Source: [Erwinia] mediterraneensis
GTDB taxonomy: Bacteria; Pseudomonadota; Gammaproteobacteria; Enterobacterales; Enterobacteriaceae
Assembly: GCF_900604315.1 (NCBI RefSeq)
Contig: NZ_LR026979.1
Span: 62,001 to 126,000, forward strand
Length of the DNA stretch: 64,000 nucleotides
Reading direction: 5' to 3'
Part shown: in pieces, positions 1 to 8,332 of the stretch
Numbering within the stretch: position 1 is the first letter of the stretch
Layout: every line of letters starts with the position of its first letter
Program-made: the position numbers and the translations under genes
The notes under the pieces: generated by a model
What the model saw: the letters and a program-made list of their open reading frames with translations, nothing else
Databases searched by the model: none
Told to the model about the DNA's origin: nothing

Positions 1-2
1 AT

Positions 3-944
3 GGCCGCGCGAAATCTGATTTAGCCAAATTTGGCGCCACGGCGAAAATGCGTTTTTCAGACACCGTATTAAGTTACGGTACGCAGCGCCCGATCCTGCC
101 GATCCTCTATGCGGATGAATCCCGTCTGCTGGATGAAACCTATACCGGCTTTATGCTGAATTCAAAAGAGATCGCGGGTCTGGATATCAGCGCCGGTTAT
201 TTCACTGCCGAGCAGCGTAAAAGCGATGACAGCCACGATTCCGGACTGAAAAAGCTGACCTTTGGCGGGGCGAGCTATCAGTTTAACGATCAAATCAGCG
301 GCGCTTTCTACGCCTCTGATGTGCAGGATGTCCTGAACAAACAGTATCTGGGACTGAACTTCCAGCAGCCGCTGGCGGCGGGACAACGTTTCGCGCTGGA
401 CTTTAACGGCTACAACTCACGACTCGACCAGGATTATGCGAACCAACTGGGTACCGGTCGCAGCAATACCATCTGGAGTCTGGCGGCAAGTTACGTCTGG
501 GATATCCATACCTTTAAAGTGGCTTACCAGCAGAGCAGCGGCAGCACCGGCTATAATTACGGCGGCTACCGCAATCAGGGCGGCGTGGGCGATGGTGGTA
601 GTACTATCTGGCTGGCCAACTCCTATTGGTCTGACTTCAACGGCGAAGATGAGCGCTCCTGGCAGCTGGCATGGTCGGTAGACCTGAGCGGTCTGGTGCT
701 GCCGGGTCTGAGCTATGACGTGGCCTATGTGCGTGGCGATAACATCAAAACCGCGCAAACCAGCAACGGCCATGAGCATGAGTTCTTTAACCAGCTGCAG
801 TACAAAGTACAGGATGGCCTGGCCAAAGATCTCAAACTTAAGCTGCGTTATTCCGCGCTGCGCGTCTCTTCTGACGCTGCCGCTTATAATGTCGGCGGGA
901 ATGAGATCCGCGTCTTCGCGGAGTATCCTTTCTCTCTGATGTAA
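3..944 (+). CDS. OprD-family outer-membrane porin, 3' part (5' end outside window)
   Basis: The reading frame is open from the window edge to TAA at 942-944, giving about 313 residues of C-terminal beta-barrel. Alternating polar and aromatic stretches and blocks such as YGTQRPILPILYADESRLLD match the OprD/ChiP porin family, which carries small solutes (basic amino acids, chitooligosaccharides, aromatic acids) through the outer membrane. Full-length members have about 420-470 residues, so roughly the first quarter to third is missing. The substrate cannot be told. It sits upstream of rluF on the same strand, separated by two strong hairpins, so it is probably transcribed separately. Confidence 0.8.
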   Translation, partial: GRAKSDLAKFGATAKMRFSDTVLSYGTQRPILPILYADESRLLDETYTGFMLNSKEIAGLDISAGYFTAEQRKSDDSHDSGLKKLTFGGASYQFNDQISGAFYASDVQDVLNKQYLGLNFQQPLAAGQRFALDFNGYNSRLDQDYANQLGTGRSNTIWSLAASYVWDIHTFKVAYQQSSGSTGYNYGGYRNQGGVGDGGSTIWLANSYWSDFNGEDERSWQLAWSVDLSGLVLPGLSYDVAYVRGDNIKTAQTSNGHEHEFFNQLQYKVQDGLAKDLKLKLRYSALRVSSDAAAYNVGGNEIRVFAEYPFSLM

Positions 945-950
945 CGGCCG

Positions 951-974
951 ACCCGCCCGGGACGTCGGGCGGGT
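951..974 (+). terminator. Hairpin after porin gene
   Basis: Perfect 9-bp GC-rich stem (951-959 with 966-974) and a 6-nt loop, 6 bp after the porin stop codon. No T-tract follows, so it may act together with the next hairpin. Confidence 0.55.
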
Positions 975-984
975 AGCAGGCTGC

Positions 985-1019
985 CGGTTTGCCGCTGAGG
1001 TGCTCTCAGCGGCAAACCG
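985..1019. terminator. 15-bp stem hairpin between porin and rluF
   Basis: Perfect 15-bp inverted repeat (985-999 with 1005-1019) around a 5-nt loop. No clear T-run on either side. It is likely a transcription barrier or mRNA-stabilising element separating the porin from rluF. Confidence 0.5.
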
Positions 1020-1079
1020 CGCTTCAGACTTCGCAACCTCACGCCACTCATGTATAGTCCGCTTCTTTCTGGAGGAAGC

Positions 1080-1955
1080 ATGCTGACCAACTTGTCCACC
1101 CGTCTTAACAAATACATTAGCGAGAGCGGTATCTGTTCTCGTCGCGACGCCGATCGTTATATTGAACAGGGTAATGTTTTTATTAACGGTAAACGTGCTG
1201 CCGTGGGCGCGCAGGTATTTGCCGGCGATGTGGTGAAAGTGAACGGCCAGCTGATTGAGCCGCGTGCGGAAGATGATCTGGTGCTGATTGCGTTGAATAA
1301 GCCGGTTGGCATTGTCACCACCATGGAAGAGGGGGAGCGGGATAACATCAGCGATTTTGTGAATCACAGTAAACGCGTTTTTCCCATCGGGCGTCTGGAT
1401 AAAGATTCACAGGGGCTGATTTTTCTCACTAACCATGGCGATCTGGTGAATAAGATCCTGCGTGCCGGTAATAACCATGAAAAAGAGTATCTGGTGACCG
1501 TCAATAAGCCGGTCACCGATGAGTTTATTCAGGGCATGAGCGCCGGTGTACCTATGCTCGGCACAGTGACCAAGAAATGTAAGGTGCAGAAAGAAGCCCC
1601 CTATGTTTTTCGTATTACCCTGGTGCAGGGACTGAATCGTCAGATCCGCCGCATGTGTAAACACTTTGGTTATGAAGTTACGAAGCTGGAACGCACGCGT
1701 ATCATGAATGTCAGCCTGAAAGGGTTGCCGCTGGGCGAATGGCGGGATCTGACCGATGATGAACTGATCGCATTGTTTAAACTGCTGGAAAACTCATCGT
1801 CGGAAGAGAAAAAACCGGCCAAAAAAGCCCCGGCGAAAGCGGTCGCGGCAAAAAAAACCGGCAGTAATACGCGCAAGAGCCCGGAAAAAGCGGAAGGCAA
1901 TCCGGCTTCCCGTAAGCGCTTTGTGCAGCCCGGGCGGAAAAAGAAAGGGCGCTAA
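1080..1955 (+). CDS. rluF: 23S rRNA pseudouridine(2604) synthase RluF
   Basis: A 291-residue protein that isomerises U2604 of 23S rRNA. An N-terminal S4 RNA-binding domain (about residues 5-60) is followed by the RsuA/RluB-E/F catalytic domain with the GRLDKDSQG motif; the catalytic Asp is residue 107, as in E. coli RluF. The C-terminus is a Lys/Arg/Ala-rich tail ending GRKKKGR, also as in E. coli. The ATG at 1080 is chosen over an earlier in-frame ATG at 1050 because a strong GGAGGA site lies at 1071-1076 and family members start here. This is the core-genome landmark at the left of the window. Confidence 0.95.
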   Translation: MLTNLSTRLNKYISESGICSRRDADRYIEQGNVFINGKRAAVGAQVFAGDVVKVNGQLIEPRAEDDLVLIALNKPVGIVTTMEEGERDNISDFVNHSKRVFPIGRLDKDSQGLIFLTNHGDLVNKILRAGNNHEKEYLVTVNKPVTDEFIQGMSAGVPMLGTVTKKCKVQKEAPYVFRITLVQGLNRQIRRMCKHFGYEVTKLERTRIMNVSLKGLPLGEWRDLTDDELIALFKLLENSSSEEKKPAKKAPAKAVAAKKTGSNTRKSPEKAEGNPASRKRFVQPGRKKKGR

Positions 1956-1980
1956 GCCTGACCCGACCGCTGCTCTGGTT

Positions 1981-2889
1981 TCAATGCGCGTCGGCAGCGG
2001 GCAGGGATGATCTCACCCTCTGTAAAAACGCCGTCATCGCAAAGGAGAGATGCCTGTTATGGGGAAAATAGAGAAACAGGCCATGCGAGACCGGGCTCCA
2101 TGCCTCAAGAACGCTGACCAGCGTGCCGTTATCGAGTGAAGTCCGGGCATACCATTCAGGTACATAAGCAATACCCAGCCCTTTGCGCGCCGCGTCGACC
2201 ATCAACTGACTGTGGTTGAGCGTCAGGGAGCCGGGCACATCAATGGAAAGCGCAGTATTATCGCGCATAAACTCCCAGGCATAGCGTTTCCCCCCCGGAA
2301 GGCGGTGGCGAATACAGCTATGCGCAGCCAAATCTTGCGGCACCTGAAGCGGCGGTGACGCCTGCAGATATGCTGGCGAAGCAACGGCCAGAAAACGTAG
2401 CTTATCGCTGATCCTGACGGCAACCATATCCTGCGGAATATCTTCATATAAACGAATCCCGGCATCAAACCCCTCTTTAATCACATCGCCGAAGCGATTC
2501 TCGATCACCAGATCCAGCTCGATACCAGGATACTGCGCAGTGAAAGCCGGGATAACCTCATCCATTAAAATGCTGATCGCGGCGTCATTGCCGTTGATGC
2601 GCAGCGTACCGCCTGGCTGGTTGCCCAGCGCCGTCACGCTGCTCAGCGTATCATCCATTTCCTGCAGCAGGGGCTTTACCCGGGCATAGAAGTGCTGACC
2701 CGCTTCGGTCAGCGCGACGCTGCGTGTGGTGCGGTGAAACAGGCGCACCTGTAAAAGTGACTCCAGTGTCTTGACCGCATGGCTCAGCGTAGAGGGCTTC
2801 ATGCCGAGCAGATCGGCTGTACGACGAAAATTTTTCTGTTCAGCAAGGGTGATAAAAATCAGTGTTTCATTCCAGGAAGGGCGTTTCAT
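1981..2889 (-). CDS. LysR-family transcriptional regulator
   Basis: A 302-residue LTTR: N-terminal winged HTH (about residues 8-65, with RRTADLLGMKPSTLSHAVKTLE) and a periplasmic-binding-like effector domain. It is divergent from the SDR gene at 2988, so it most likely controls that gene. The 98-bp gap holds a 6-bp inverted repeat (2911-2916 with 2941-2946) that may be part of the operator. The HTH resembles the CrgA/YafC group of LTTRs, whose ligands are mostly unknown. It converges with rluF, with only 25 bp between stop codons. Confidence 0.85.
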   Translation of the reverse strand: MKRPSWNETLIFITLAEQKNFRRTADLLGMKPSTLSHAVKTLESLLQVRLFHRTTRSVALTEAGQHFYARVKPLLQEMDDTLSSVTALGNQPGGTLRINGNDAAISILMDEVIPAFTAQYPGIELDLVIENRFGDVIKEGFDAGIRLYEDIPQDMVAVRISDKLRFLAVASPAYLQASPPLQVPQDLAAHSCIRHRLPGGKRYAWEFMRDNTALSIDVPGSLTLNHSQLMVDAARKGLGIAYVPEWYARTSLDNGTLVSVLEAWSPVSHGLFLYFPHNRHLSFAMTAFLQRVRSSLPAADAH

Positions 2890-2987
2890 TGATGGCTTTT
2901 TCTCACTAATGCAGACAAATTGTTGGGTATTATCATAACAGTCTGCGGTCGCTAAGCTGGTTCCTGAATCACATACAGGAGTCAGTT

Positions 2988-3833
2988 ATGAGCAAATCAT
3001 GGTTAATTACCGGCGCATCGGCAGGACTGGGGCGCCTCCTCAGCGAAAAATTACTCGCCAGAGGCGATCGCGTGTTTGCAACGGTGCGCAAAGCTGGCGT
3101 GCTTGACGAGCTGCAACGGCAATATGGCAGCAGGCTGAGCGTGTTCACTCTGGATCTTACCGACACGGACGGGTTACGCACCGCAGTCGCGCAGGCATTT
3201 GCCCGGACGGAGCGCATTGATGTGGTGGTCAGCAATGCGGGCTATGGCTTATTTGGCGCGGCGGAAGAGCTGAACGATGCGCAGATTGCGCGTCAGATAG
3301 CCACGAACCTGACGGGATCTATTCAGTTGATTCGTGCCGTCATTCCCTGGCTGCGCCAGCAGGGCGGCGGGCGTATTATGCAGCTCTCTTCTGAAGGCGG
3401 GCAAACTGCTTATCCCAACTTCAGTCTTTATCACGCCACAAAATGGGGGATTGAGGGTTTTATTGAATCGGTCGCTCAGGAGGTGGCGGATTTCGGTATC
3501 GATTTTATTCTGGTAGAACCCGGACCGACAGGTACGCAATTTGCCAGCAATCTGGATTACGCGCCTGCGCTGGCCAGTTATGAACATAATGCATCAGGCG
3601 CGATGCGCCGGGCGCTGGAATCGGGCAGTTTTGAGATAAAAGGTGATATCGATAAAACCGTGGAGACGATGATGGCATTTGCCGGACAGGCGCATCCGCC
3701 ATTGCGCTTGCCGCTGGGCAGCATCGCTTATACCCGCATTCATCAGGCGCTGAGCGCGCGGCTTGCTGCACTGGAACAGCTTCGCGCTATCGCCTGCGCA
3801 GCAGATATCACGCCTGAGCGAGAGGGTCACTAA
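2988..3833 (+). CDS. Short-chain dehydrogenase/reductase (classical SDR)
   Basis: A 281-residue cytosolic oxidoreductase. It shows the nucleotide-binding TGASAGLG (residues 8-15), SNAGYG near 82-87, a catalytic Ser near 135, and Tyr148/Lys152 in YHATK. A typical AGGAG site precedes the ATG. The substrate is unknown; the divergent LysR gene suggests induction by an aromatic or aldehyde-like compound. The last 63 bases, including the stop codon, belong to a 135-bp sequence that recurs at 4735-4869, showing that this gene originally met the next LysR gene tail to tail, with overlapping stop codons. Confidence 0.85.
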   Translation: MSKSWLITGASAGLGRLLSEKLLARGDRVFATVRKAGVLDELQRQYGSRLSVFTLDLTDTDGLRTAVAQAFARTERIDVVVSNAGYGLFGAAEELNDAQIARQIATNLTGSIQLIRAVIPWLRQQGGGRIMQLSSEGGQTAYPNFSLYHATKWGIEGFIESVAQEVADFGIDFILVEPGPTGTQFASNLDYAPALASYEHNASGAMRRALESGSFEIKGDIDKTVETMMAFAGQAHPPLRLPLGSIAYTRIHQALSARLAALEQLRAIACAADITPEREGH

Positions 3834-3905
3834 GGCCGTAAAAGCAAGGGCCCGACCTGCTGGCGACAAAGGCGCAGCACCTGTTGTCGCAGCCAGCGGT
3901 GGGCC
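3771..3905. repeat. 135-bp direct repeat, copy 1
   Basis: This segment and 4735-4869 match at 133 of 135 positions by eye (differences at 3790 and 3829). It covers the last codons of the SDR gene and, on the minus strand, the last 25 codons of a LysR gene whose full copy lies at 4794-5739. The two copies bracket the HigBA-like module, so they mark the site where it arrived. Confidence 0.9.
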
Positions 3906-3959
3906 TCTGTATACCTGCTTGCAGCGCAAGTCAGCAATAGTGACCTAAAAGGCTACTGT

Positions 3960-4241
3960 TCAGTAAAGCGTAATGACCGGATTTTTAATACCGCAGGCAT
4001 ATGCATAGCGCGTCAGGGTATCCAGACTGGCTCGGGTAACATTGTTTTCCAGACGGGAAATCACGGGCGGCTTAACCCCCATTCTCTCTGCAACCTGAGC
4101 TTTGGTCAGGTTGTTATGGCTGCGCCATTCAGCAAGCAGAGCTCTCAGTTTTTCCTTACGTTCCTCTTCGATCCAGGCAGCCCGATATTCATCTTCCTGC
4201 ATCCATTCATTATGTAATTCTTTATGGCTTACCAGTTTCAT
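3960..4241 (-). CDS. HigA-like antitoxin (XRE-family HTH)
   Basis: A 93-residue protein with a C-terminal Cro/CI-type HTH (about residues 40-90; TKAQVAERMGVKPPVISRLE) and a charged, Glu/Lys-rich N-terminus likely to contact the toxin. It neutralises the toxin encoded just upstream and should repress the module promoter. It overlaps the toxin gene by 20 bp in the toxin-first order typical of HigBA. The operator is probably the palindrome at 4574-4589. The module stands alone between two direct repeats. Confidence 0.85.
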   Translation of the reverse strand: MKLVSHKELHNEWMQEDEYRAAWIEEERKEKLRALLAEWRSHNNLTKAQVAERMGVKPPVISRLENNVTRASLDTLTRYAYACGIKNPVITLY

Positions 4242-4551
4242 TTAACACCTCCGCTAACCGTTTTCGGGCGATTTCTAACTCATTCGCTGGGGTTTTTTGC
4301 ACTTTTTTAATGAAAACCCGAAGCATAATGATGGTATTTCCTTTGTGGTATACCCATATGCCCCGTGTGATATCGGTACCCATTGTGCGAATTTCAAAAA
4401 AGCCATCGCCGAGTGGTTTGGTATCTGGTTCACCTAATAAGCGGGCATCATGCTCAAGTTTGCCAATTAAACGGTCAAATTTCACCCGTATTTTAACGGG
4501 AAGCTCTGTGGCCTCATCCCTGGCCCGGGGATGATAAATCACGTTAAACAT
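4222..4551 (-). CDS. RelE/HigB-type toxin (Gp49-like)
   Basis: A 109-residue basic protein of the phage-derived Gp49-like/HigB group of the RelE superfamily; members cleave mRNA at the ribosome. The family core is visible: a start resembling FNVIYHPRARDEATELP, then DTKPLGDGFFEIR and IWVYHKGNTIIMLRVFIKKVQKTP. GGAGA precedes the ATG at 4551. The antitoxin follows with a 20-bp overlap. It looks full length, so the module is probably functional. Confidence 0.85.
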   Translation of the reverse strand: MFNVIYHPRARDEATELPVKIRVKFDRLIGKLEHDARLLGEPDTKPLGDGFFEIRTMGTDITRGIWVYHKGNTIIMLRVFIKKVQKTPANELEIARKRLAEVLNETGKP

Positions 4552-4573
4552 GGGGCATCTCCTTTACCCAACG

Positions 4574-4589
4574 TTAGCCTGCAGGCTAA
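4574..4589. promoter_or_regulatory. Candidate HigA operator
   Basis: A perfect 16-bp palindrome (ttagcctgcaggctaa) lies 23 bp upstream of the toxin start, where autorepression operators of such modules usually sit. Confidence 0.6.
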
Positions 4590-4734
4590 TTTTCTTCAAG
4601 ATGAAATTAGCTTCTATGTTAATTTTAAAGGCCTGTAAGGGCTTGCTGATTATAAAGCCATTATTGCTGTTATCTGTGAAAAACAGGCAGAGTTTATACG
4701 CACAAGACAGGTGATGACAAAGAGATGCCAGACG

Positions 4735-4869
4735 CTGGAACAGCTTCGCGCTACCGCCTGCGCAGCAGATATCACGCCTGAGCGAGAGGGTCGCTAAGGC
4801 CGTAAAAGCAAGGGCCCGACCTGCTGGCGACAAAGGCGCAGCACCTGTTGTCGCAGCCAGCGGTGGGCC
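4735..4869. repeat. 135-bp direct repeat, copy 2
   Basis: Partner of 3771-3905. Here the minus strand encodes the genuine C-terminus of the LysR gene, while the plus strand holds an orphan copy of the last 20 SDR codons. The stretch between the repeats (3906-4734, 829 bp) contains only the toxin-antitoxin module and its promoter. Confidence 0.9.
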
Positions 4870-5739
4870 GGATCGGCCTCGGCCCGGGGATGCCACATTT
4901 GCGATATGGTAATAACATCGGTTTTCACCGGTAATTCAAAGGCAAACAGCGTAGCTGTTGCCGCATCCCGATCGGCTTCCGGATGGTTCAGCAGAAAAGA
5001 GGCGGGCACCAGTGCCAGCAGATCGGATGCCTGAGCAACCGCTAAGGTTGCGGGAAAACTGGGGACGATGGCGGCGATATGGCGCGCTAATCCCTGTTCT
5101 GCCAGCGCGCGGTCTACCGGCCCAGACGCCTGTTCGTGGCGCGAGGCGACAACATGTCCGTAAGAGATATACTGCCGGACAGTCACCTCCCGTTCCTGTT
5201 CCAGGGGATGGCCTTTTCTGGCGATGCCCACAAAGCGATCACGAAATAACGCCTGCAGCCGGATTTCCGGTCCCATCTCTCCCGCTACCCCGATTTCAAA
5301 GTCCACCAGTCCTTCACGTAAATAGCGGGAACTTTTTTCTGACTTTGGCGCAAAACGCAGGCGTACCCGGGGGCGCGATCCCGGCCAGAGCAGCGATAAG
5401 CACAGCGCCAAACGCCTCCACAAAACCCTCGTTGGCGCGCAGGGTAAAGGTGCGATCCAGGGTGGCGGGATCGAACTGGTCAGGAGAGGGGCGCAGCAGG
5501 GCGCGTGCCTCATACAGGGCACTGTGTGTGCGCTCACGTATCTCTTCCGCATAGGGCGTCAGTACCATGTGCCGCCCGGCGCGCACCAGTAAGGGATCGC
5601 CCGTCACGGCGCGCAGCCGCCCCAGTGTGCGGCTCATCGCTGAGGCACTTAAGCTGAGACGCCGGGCCGCGCCAGCCACACTGCCTTCGGCAAGCAGCGC
5701 ATCCAGGGCAACCAGGAGATTAAGATCAGGTTCAGTCAT
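4794..5739 (-). pseudogene. LysR-family regulator, frameshifted
   Basis: The N-terminal half (HTH with GSVAGAARRLSLSASAMSRTLGRL) reads from ATG at 5739. The effector domain continues in another frame to the stop at 4794, ending HRWLRQQVLRLCRQQ. The two parts join as IAP/RVRLRFAPKS across a run of five G at 5369-5373 (plus strand); removing one base restores a full-length regulator of about 314 residues. The call is a one-base insertion in a homopolymer, so either a real inactivation or a sequencing error. The gene is divergent from the MFS transporter at 5882, its likely target. Confidence 0.8.
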
Positions 5740-5834
5740 GACCCATCATAACCCCCTTTGCCGGATGATGAGAAGGCGTCTGGTGCAGGTTATCAGTGCA
5801 AATGCTGCGCCTTCCGCCTGGTCGTCAGCGTGGT

Positions 5835-5857
5835 TATAGTCTGCTGGCAGACCTATA
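5835..5857. promoter_or_regulatory. Candidate LysR operator
   Basis: An interrupted inverted repeat, TATAG-TCTGC-TG-GCAGA-C-CTATA, lies between the divergent LysR and MFS genes, 24 bp before the MFS start. Its ends form an ATAG...CTAT box of LTTR type. Confidence 0.5.
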
Positions 5858-5881
5858 CAGCCACTGGCGCAGGAGTTTTTT

Positions 5882-7312
5882 ATGGAAATATTTTCGGATC
5901 AACCCGGCGACGAGGGATTGCCGGGACATAAACGTGGTTTAGCCATGGCTGCGGTGATGACCACAACGACCATGGTGGTTTTTGACGGCGCGATAGTGAA
6001 TATTGCGCTGCCGCAGATCGCTCAGGCACTGGCGGTGCCCGCCGCGGCTGCGGTCTGGGTGGCTAACGGCTATCTGTTATCAGCGACTATGACGCTGGCA
6101 ATTTTCGCCGCGCTGGCCACCCGGCTGGGATTTCGTCGACAGTTTGTTGCCGGGCTTAGCCTGTTTACCCTGGCCTCGCTGGGCTGCGCGTTATCCTCAT
6201 CGCTGGAAATACTGATTGCTATGCGCCTTCTGCAGGGGATTGGCGGGGCGGCAACGCTTAGTATCGCACCCGCGCTACTTCGCCTGATTTTTCCGGGGCG
6301 TCTGCTGGGACGTATTCTGGGGTTAAATGCGTTGCTGATTGCCACCTGTACCGCTGTAGCTCCTCTGTGTGGCGGCACCCTGCTGGCGGTGCTGGACTGG
6401 CAATGGCTGTTTGCTATCAATATTCCATTGGGTGTGATTGCGCTTGTGTTGACTCTGCGCGTTATGCCGGGATACCGGCAACCTGCACAGAAGCCTTTTG
6501 ATATCGCAGGCGCTCTCCTCTCTGCGATAATGTTGGGAGCGCTGATTATGGCGGCAGAGGCCTGTTCGCGAGCGGCAGACCAGAAGGTGGCCGCGCTGGC
6601 TTACGCGATAGCGGCCGTCCTTGCTGCAGTGGCCTTTATCAGACGTCAGCGTCAGGCGGCAGATCCGCTTCTGCCACTGGAGATGTTTGCTTCGTCACGC
6701 TTTTCTCTCGCTGCGCTGACCTCGCTGGCATCTTTTATCAGTCAGGGCATCACCTTTATTGCGCTGCCTTTTCTGTTTCAGAGCGTTTACGGTTACAGCG
6801 TCTTTGTCTCTGCGCTGCTTTTTACCCCCTGGCCTGCAGGCATTGTGCTGGCTGCGCCCTGTGCCGGACGCTTTGCCGACCGCTATCCGCCTGCCGTCAT
6901 CTCCACTCTCGGGTTGTGTCTGTTCGCCCTCGGACTGGCATTGCTGGCGCAACTCCCCGGGCAGCCACAGGTGTGGGATATCTGTCTGAGAAGTTTGCTG
7001 TGCGGCATCGGTTTTGGTTGCTTTCAAAGCCCCAATAACCGGGAGATGCTGGCAAATGTCGCCCGACAACATAGTGGTTACGCCTCAGGAGTGCTGGCGA
7101 TAGTACGTACCTTTGGGCAGTGTCTGGGGGCGGCACTGGTGGGGATCATTTTGTCTCTCTCTGTGGTGCCACAAAACACCATGGCACAGGTTGTGGCACA
7201 ACAGGCGGAAGCTGTGCACCTGAGTCTCTGGTTAGCCGTGGCAGCGACGGTGCTGGCTGTGATGTTCAGCAGCAGCCGTATCCGGGCCACAGCACAGTGC
7301 CAGACGGAATAA
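5882..7312 (+). CDS. MFS drug-resistance transporter (DHA2/EmrB-QacA type)
   Basis: A 476-residue inner-membrane protein with many hydrophobic segments. The first helix carries VVFDGAIVNIALPQIAQAL, the D..IVNVALP motif of 14-helix proton-drug antiporters, and MRLLQGIGGAA matches family motif C/B regions. It probably exports a toxic compound by proton antiport. AGGAG lies 7 bp before the ATG. The divergent LysR gene at 5739 is its presumed regulator; if that gene is truly frameshifted, control of the pump is lost or altered. Confidence 0.85.
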   Translation: MEIFSDQPGDEGLPGHKRGLAMAAVMTTTTMVVFDGAIVNIALPQIAQALAVPAAAAVWVANGYLLSATMTLAIFAALATRLGFRRQFVAGLSLFTLASLGCALSSSLEILIAMRLLQGIGGAATLSIAPALLRLIFPGRLLGRILGLNALLIATCTAVAPLCGGTLLAVLDWQWLFAINIPLGVIALVLTLRVMPGYRQPAQKPFDIAGALLSAIMLGALIMAAEACSRAADQKVAALAYAIAAVLAAVAFIRRQRQAADPLLPLEMFASSRFSLAALTSLASFISQGITFIALPFLFQSVYGYSVFVSALLFTPWPAGIVLAAPCAGRFADRYPPAVISTLGLCLFALGLALLAQLPGQPQVWDICLRSLLCGIGFGCFQSPNNREMLANVARQHSGYASGVLAIVRTFGQCLGAALVGIILSLSVVPQNTMAQVVAQQAEAVHLSLWLAVAATVLAVMFSSSRIRATAQCQTE

Positions 7313-7575
7313 TAACAGGCCGGCATTCAGGTGCTGTGACATGCCGCCAGACAGGCTTTTTCGCCGGAGGATCACATCAGGCGGGTAATGATCAGATAGT
7401 CATAATTATTTCATTTCTAATAATTGCGCCAATCAAATTTAGCCTTGTATTTATTAATCAACCTGTAACAGATGAATATTATCAACGAGGGCGAATTTTA
7501 TAAGTTAAATAACAGGCACTGTGTGACGATATAAAATATACGAAGGGTTATCCTTTATTATTTACAGGGAAGTGA

Positions 7576-8196
7576 ATGATGTTTTCCGATTTCGATATTT
7601 CATCAGCCCGAAAAAATCAGCAGGCTGCCAGTGAAGAGGCAAGCTGTATTTCTCATATTCATTTTCTGGCGGTCTGGTATGACTGGCTGAAAAAAGCAGA
7701 TGCAAAAAAAACAGAGCAGCGGGATATTGCGGTTGACAGAATGATGCGATGCCTGGAAGATGAAGCGAAACCGCTTGATTTACGCGATCTTGCTTTAAGT
7801 TCATTACCCTCGCTGTTGCCTCCTAACGGAAAGCTTACTATCAGCGAAGCGTTATTGCCGGGGCTGTTTAATCATATGTTAAACAATAATCTGGATGAGC
7901 GGCTGTTAACAGACTTTGTTGATAACTTTATCTGCTTTAAAGCTCATTGTGATGGCAAATTATTGCCTTATGGCTATCATCACTGGCAGCTCAGCCGGGA
8001 GGGAGTGTCAGCGCCTTTGATTGCTGTGCGCGGCACAGATAATCCAGTCCGCCAGGGCCTGATTAATTATATTAAACTTAATGAGCTGGCGGGGTTATCG
8101 GAAATCGAATCAGCACTACATGCGCTTATTAAAGAAACTTTTTTTTCACCTGTTGCCGCTTATCACCATCATGTTCATGATGAGAAAGTCGCATAA
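7576..8196 (+). CDS. Hypothetical protein, 206 aa
   Basis: Not recognised. A soluble, alpha-helical-looking protein without signal peptide or membrane segment; the C-terminus is His-rich (YHHHVHDEKVA). Two adjacent ATGs (7576, 7579) follow GGGAAGTGA. Base composition is more AT-rich than the flanking genes, and the upstream gap (7313-7575) is strikingly AT-rich, suggesting recent acquisition. It stands alone between the MFS gene and the pal-type regulator. In E. rhapontici the sucrose isomerase gene lies on this side of palR, but this protein has no resemblance to it. Confidence 0.6.
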   Translation: MMFSDFDISSARKNQQAASEEASCISHIHFLAVWYDWLKKADAKKTEQRDIAVDRMMRCLEDEAKPLDLRDLALSSLPSLLPPNGKLTISEALLPGLFNHMLNNNLDERLLTDFVDNFICFKAHCDGKLLPYGYHHWQLSREGVSAPLIAVRGTDNPVRQGLINYIKLNELAGLSEIESALHALIKETFFSPVAAYHHHVHDEKVA

Positions 8197-8256
8197 ATCA
8201 GCAACGGGTTCATCACGGCGACTGAAAATAAAAGGACTCTAAGGGCGACGTCGATG

Positions 8257-8297
8257 CAGGCGTATTGTCTGTGCTATCGCCAACTGACAATAGCCTG
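8257..8297. terminator. Hairpin between hypothetical gene and LysR gene
   Basis: A 12-bp stem with one bulged base (8257-8269 with 8286-8297) between convergent genes. No long T-run, so a bidirectional terminator is only a suggestion. Confidence 0.4.
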
Positions 8298-8332
8298 CTC
8301 CCCTCATATATCGCCATCAACGTGACGAACGT

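Noticed and set aside
3-944. OprD-type porin as NicP of the nicotinate cluster
   Set aside because: It lies 16 kb away, on the other side of rluF and the pal-like operon; nothing links it to nic genes.
417-1367. Long minus-strand ORF across the porin and rluF
   Set aside because: Antisense shadow of two genes with clear protein families; no family features of its own.
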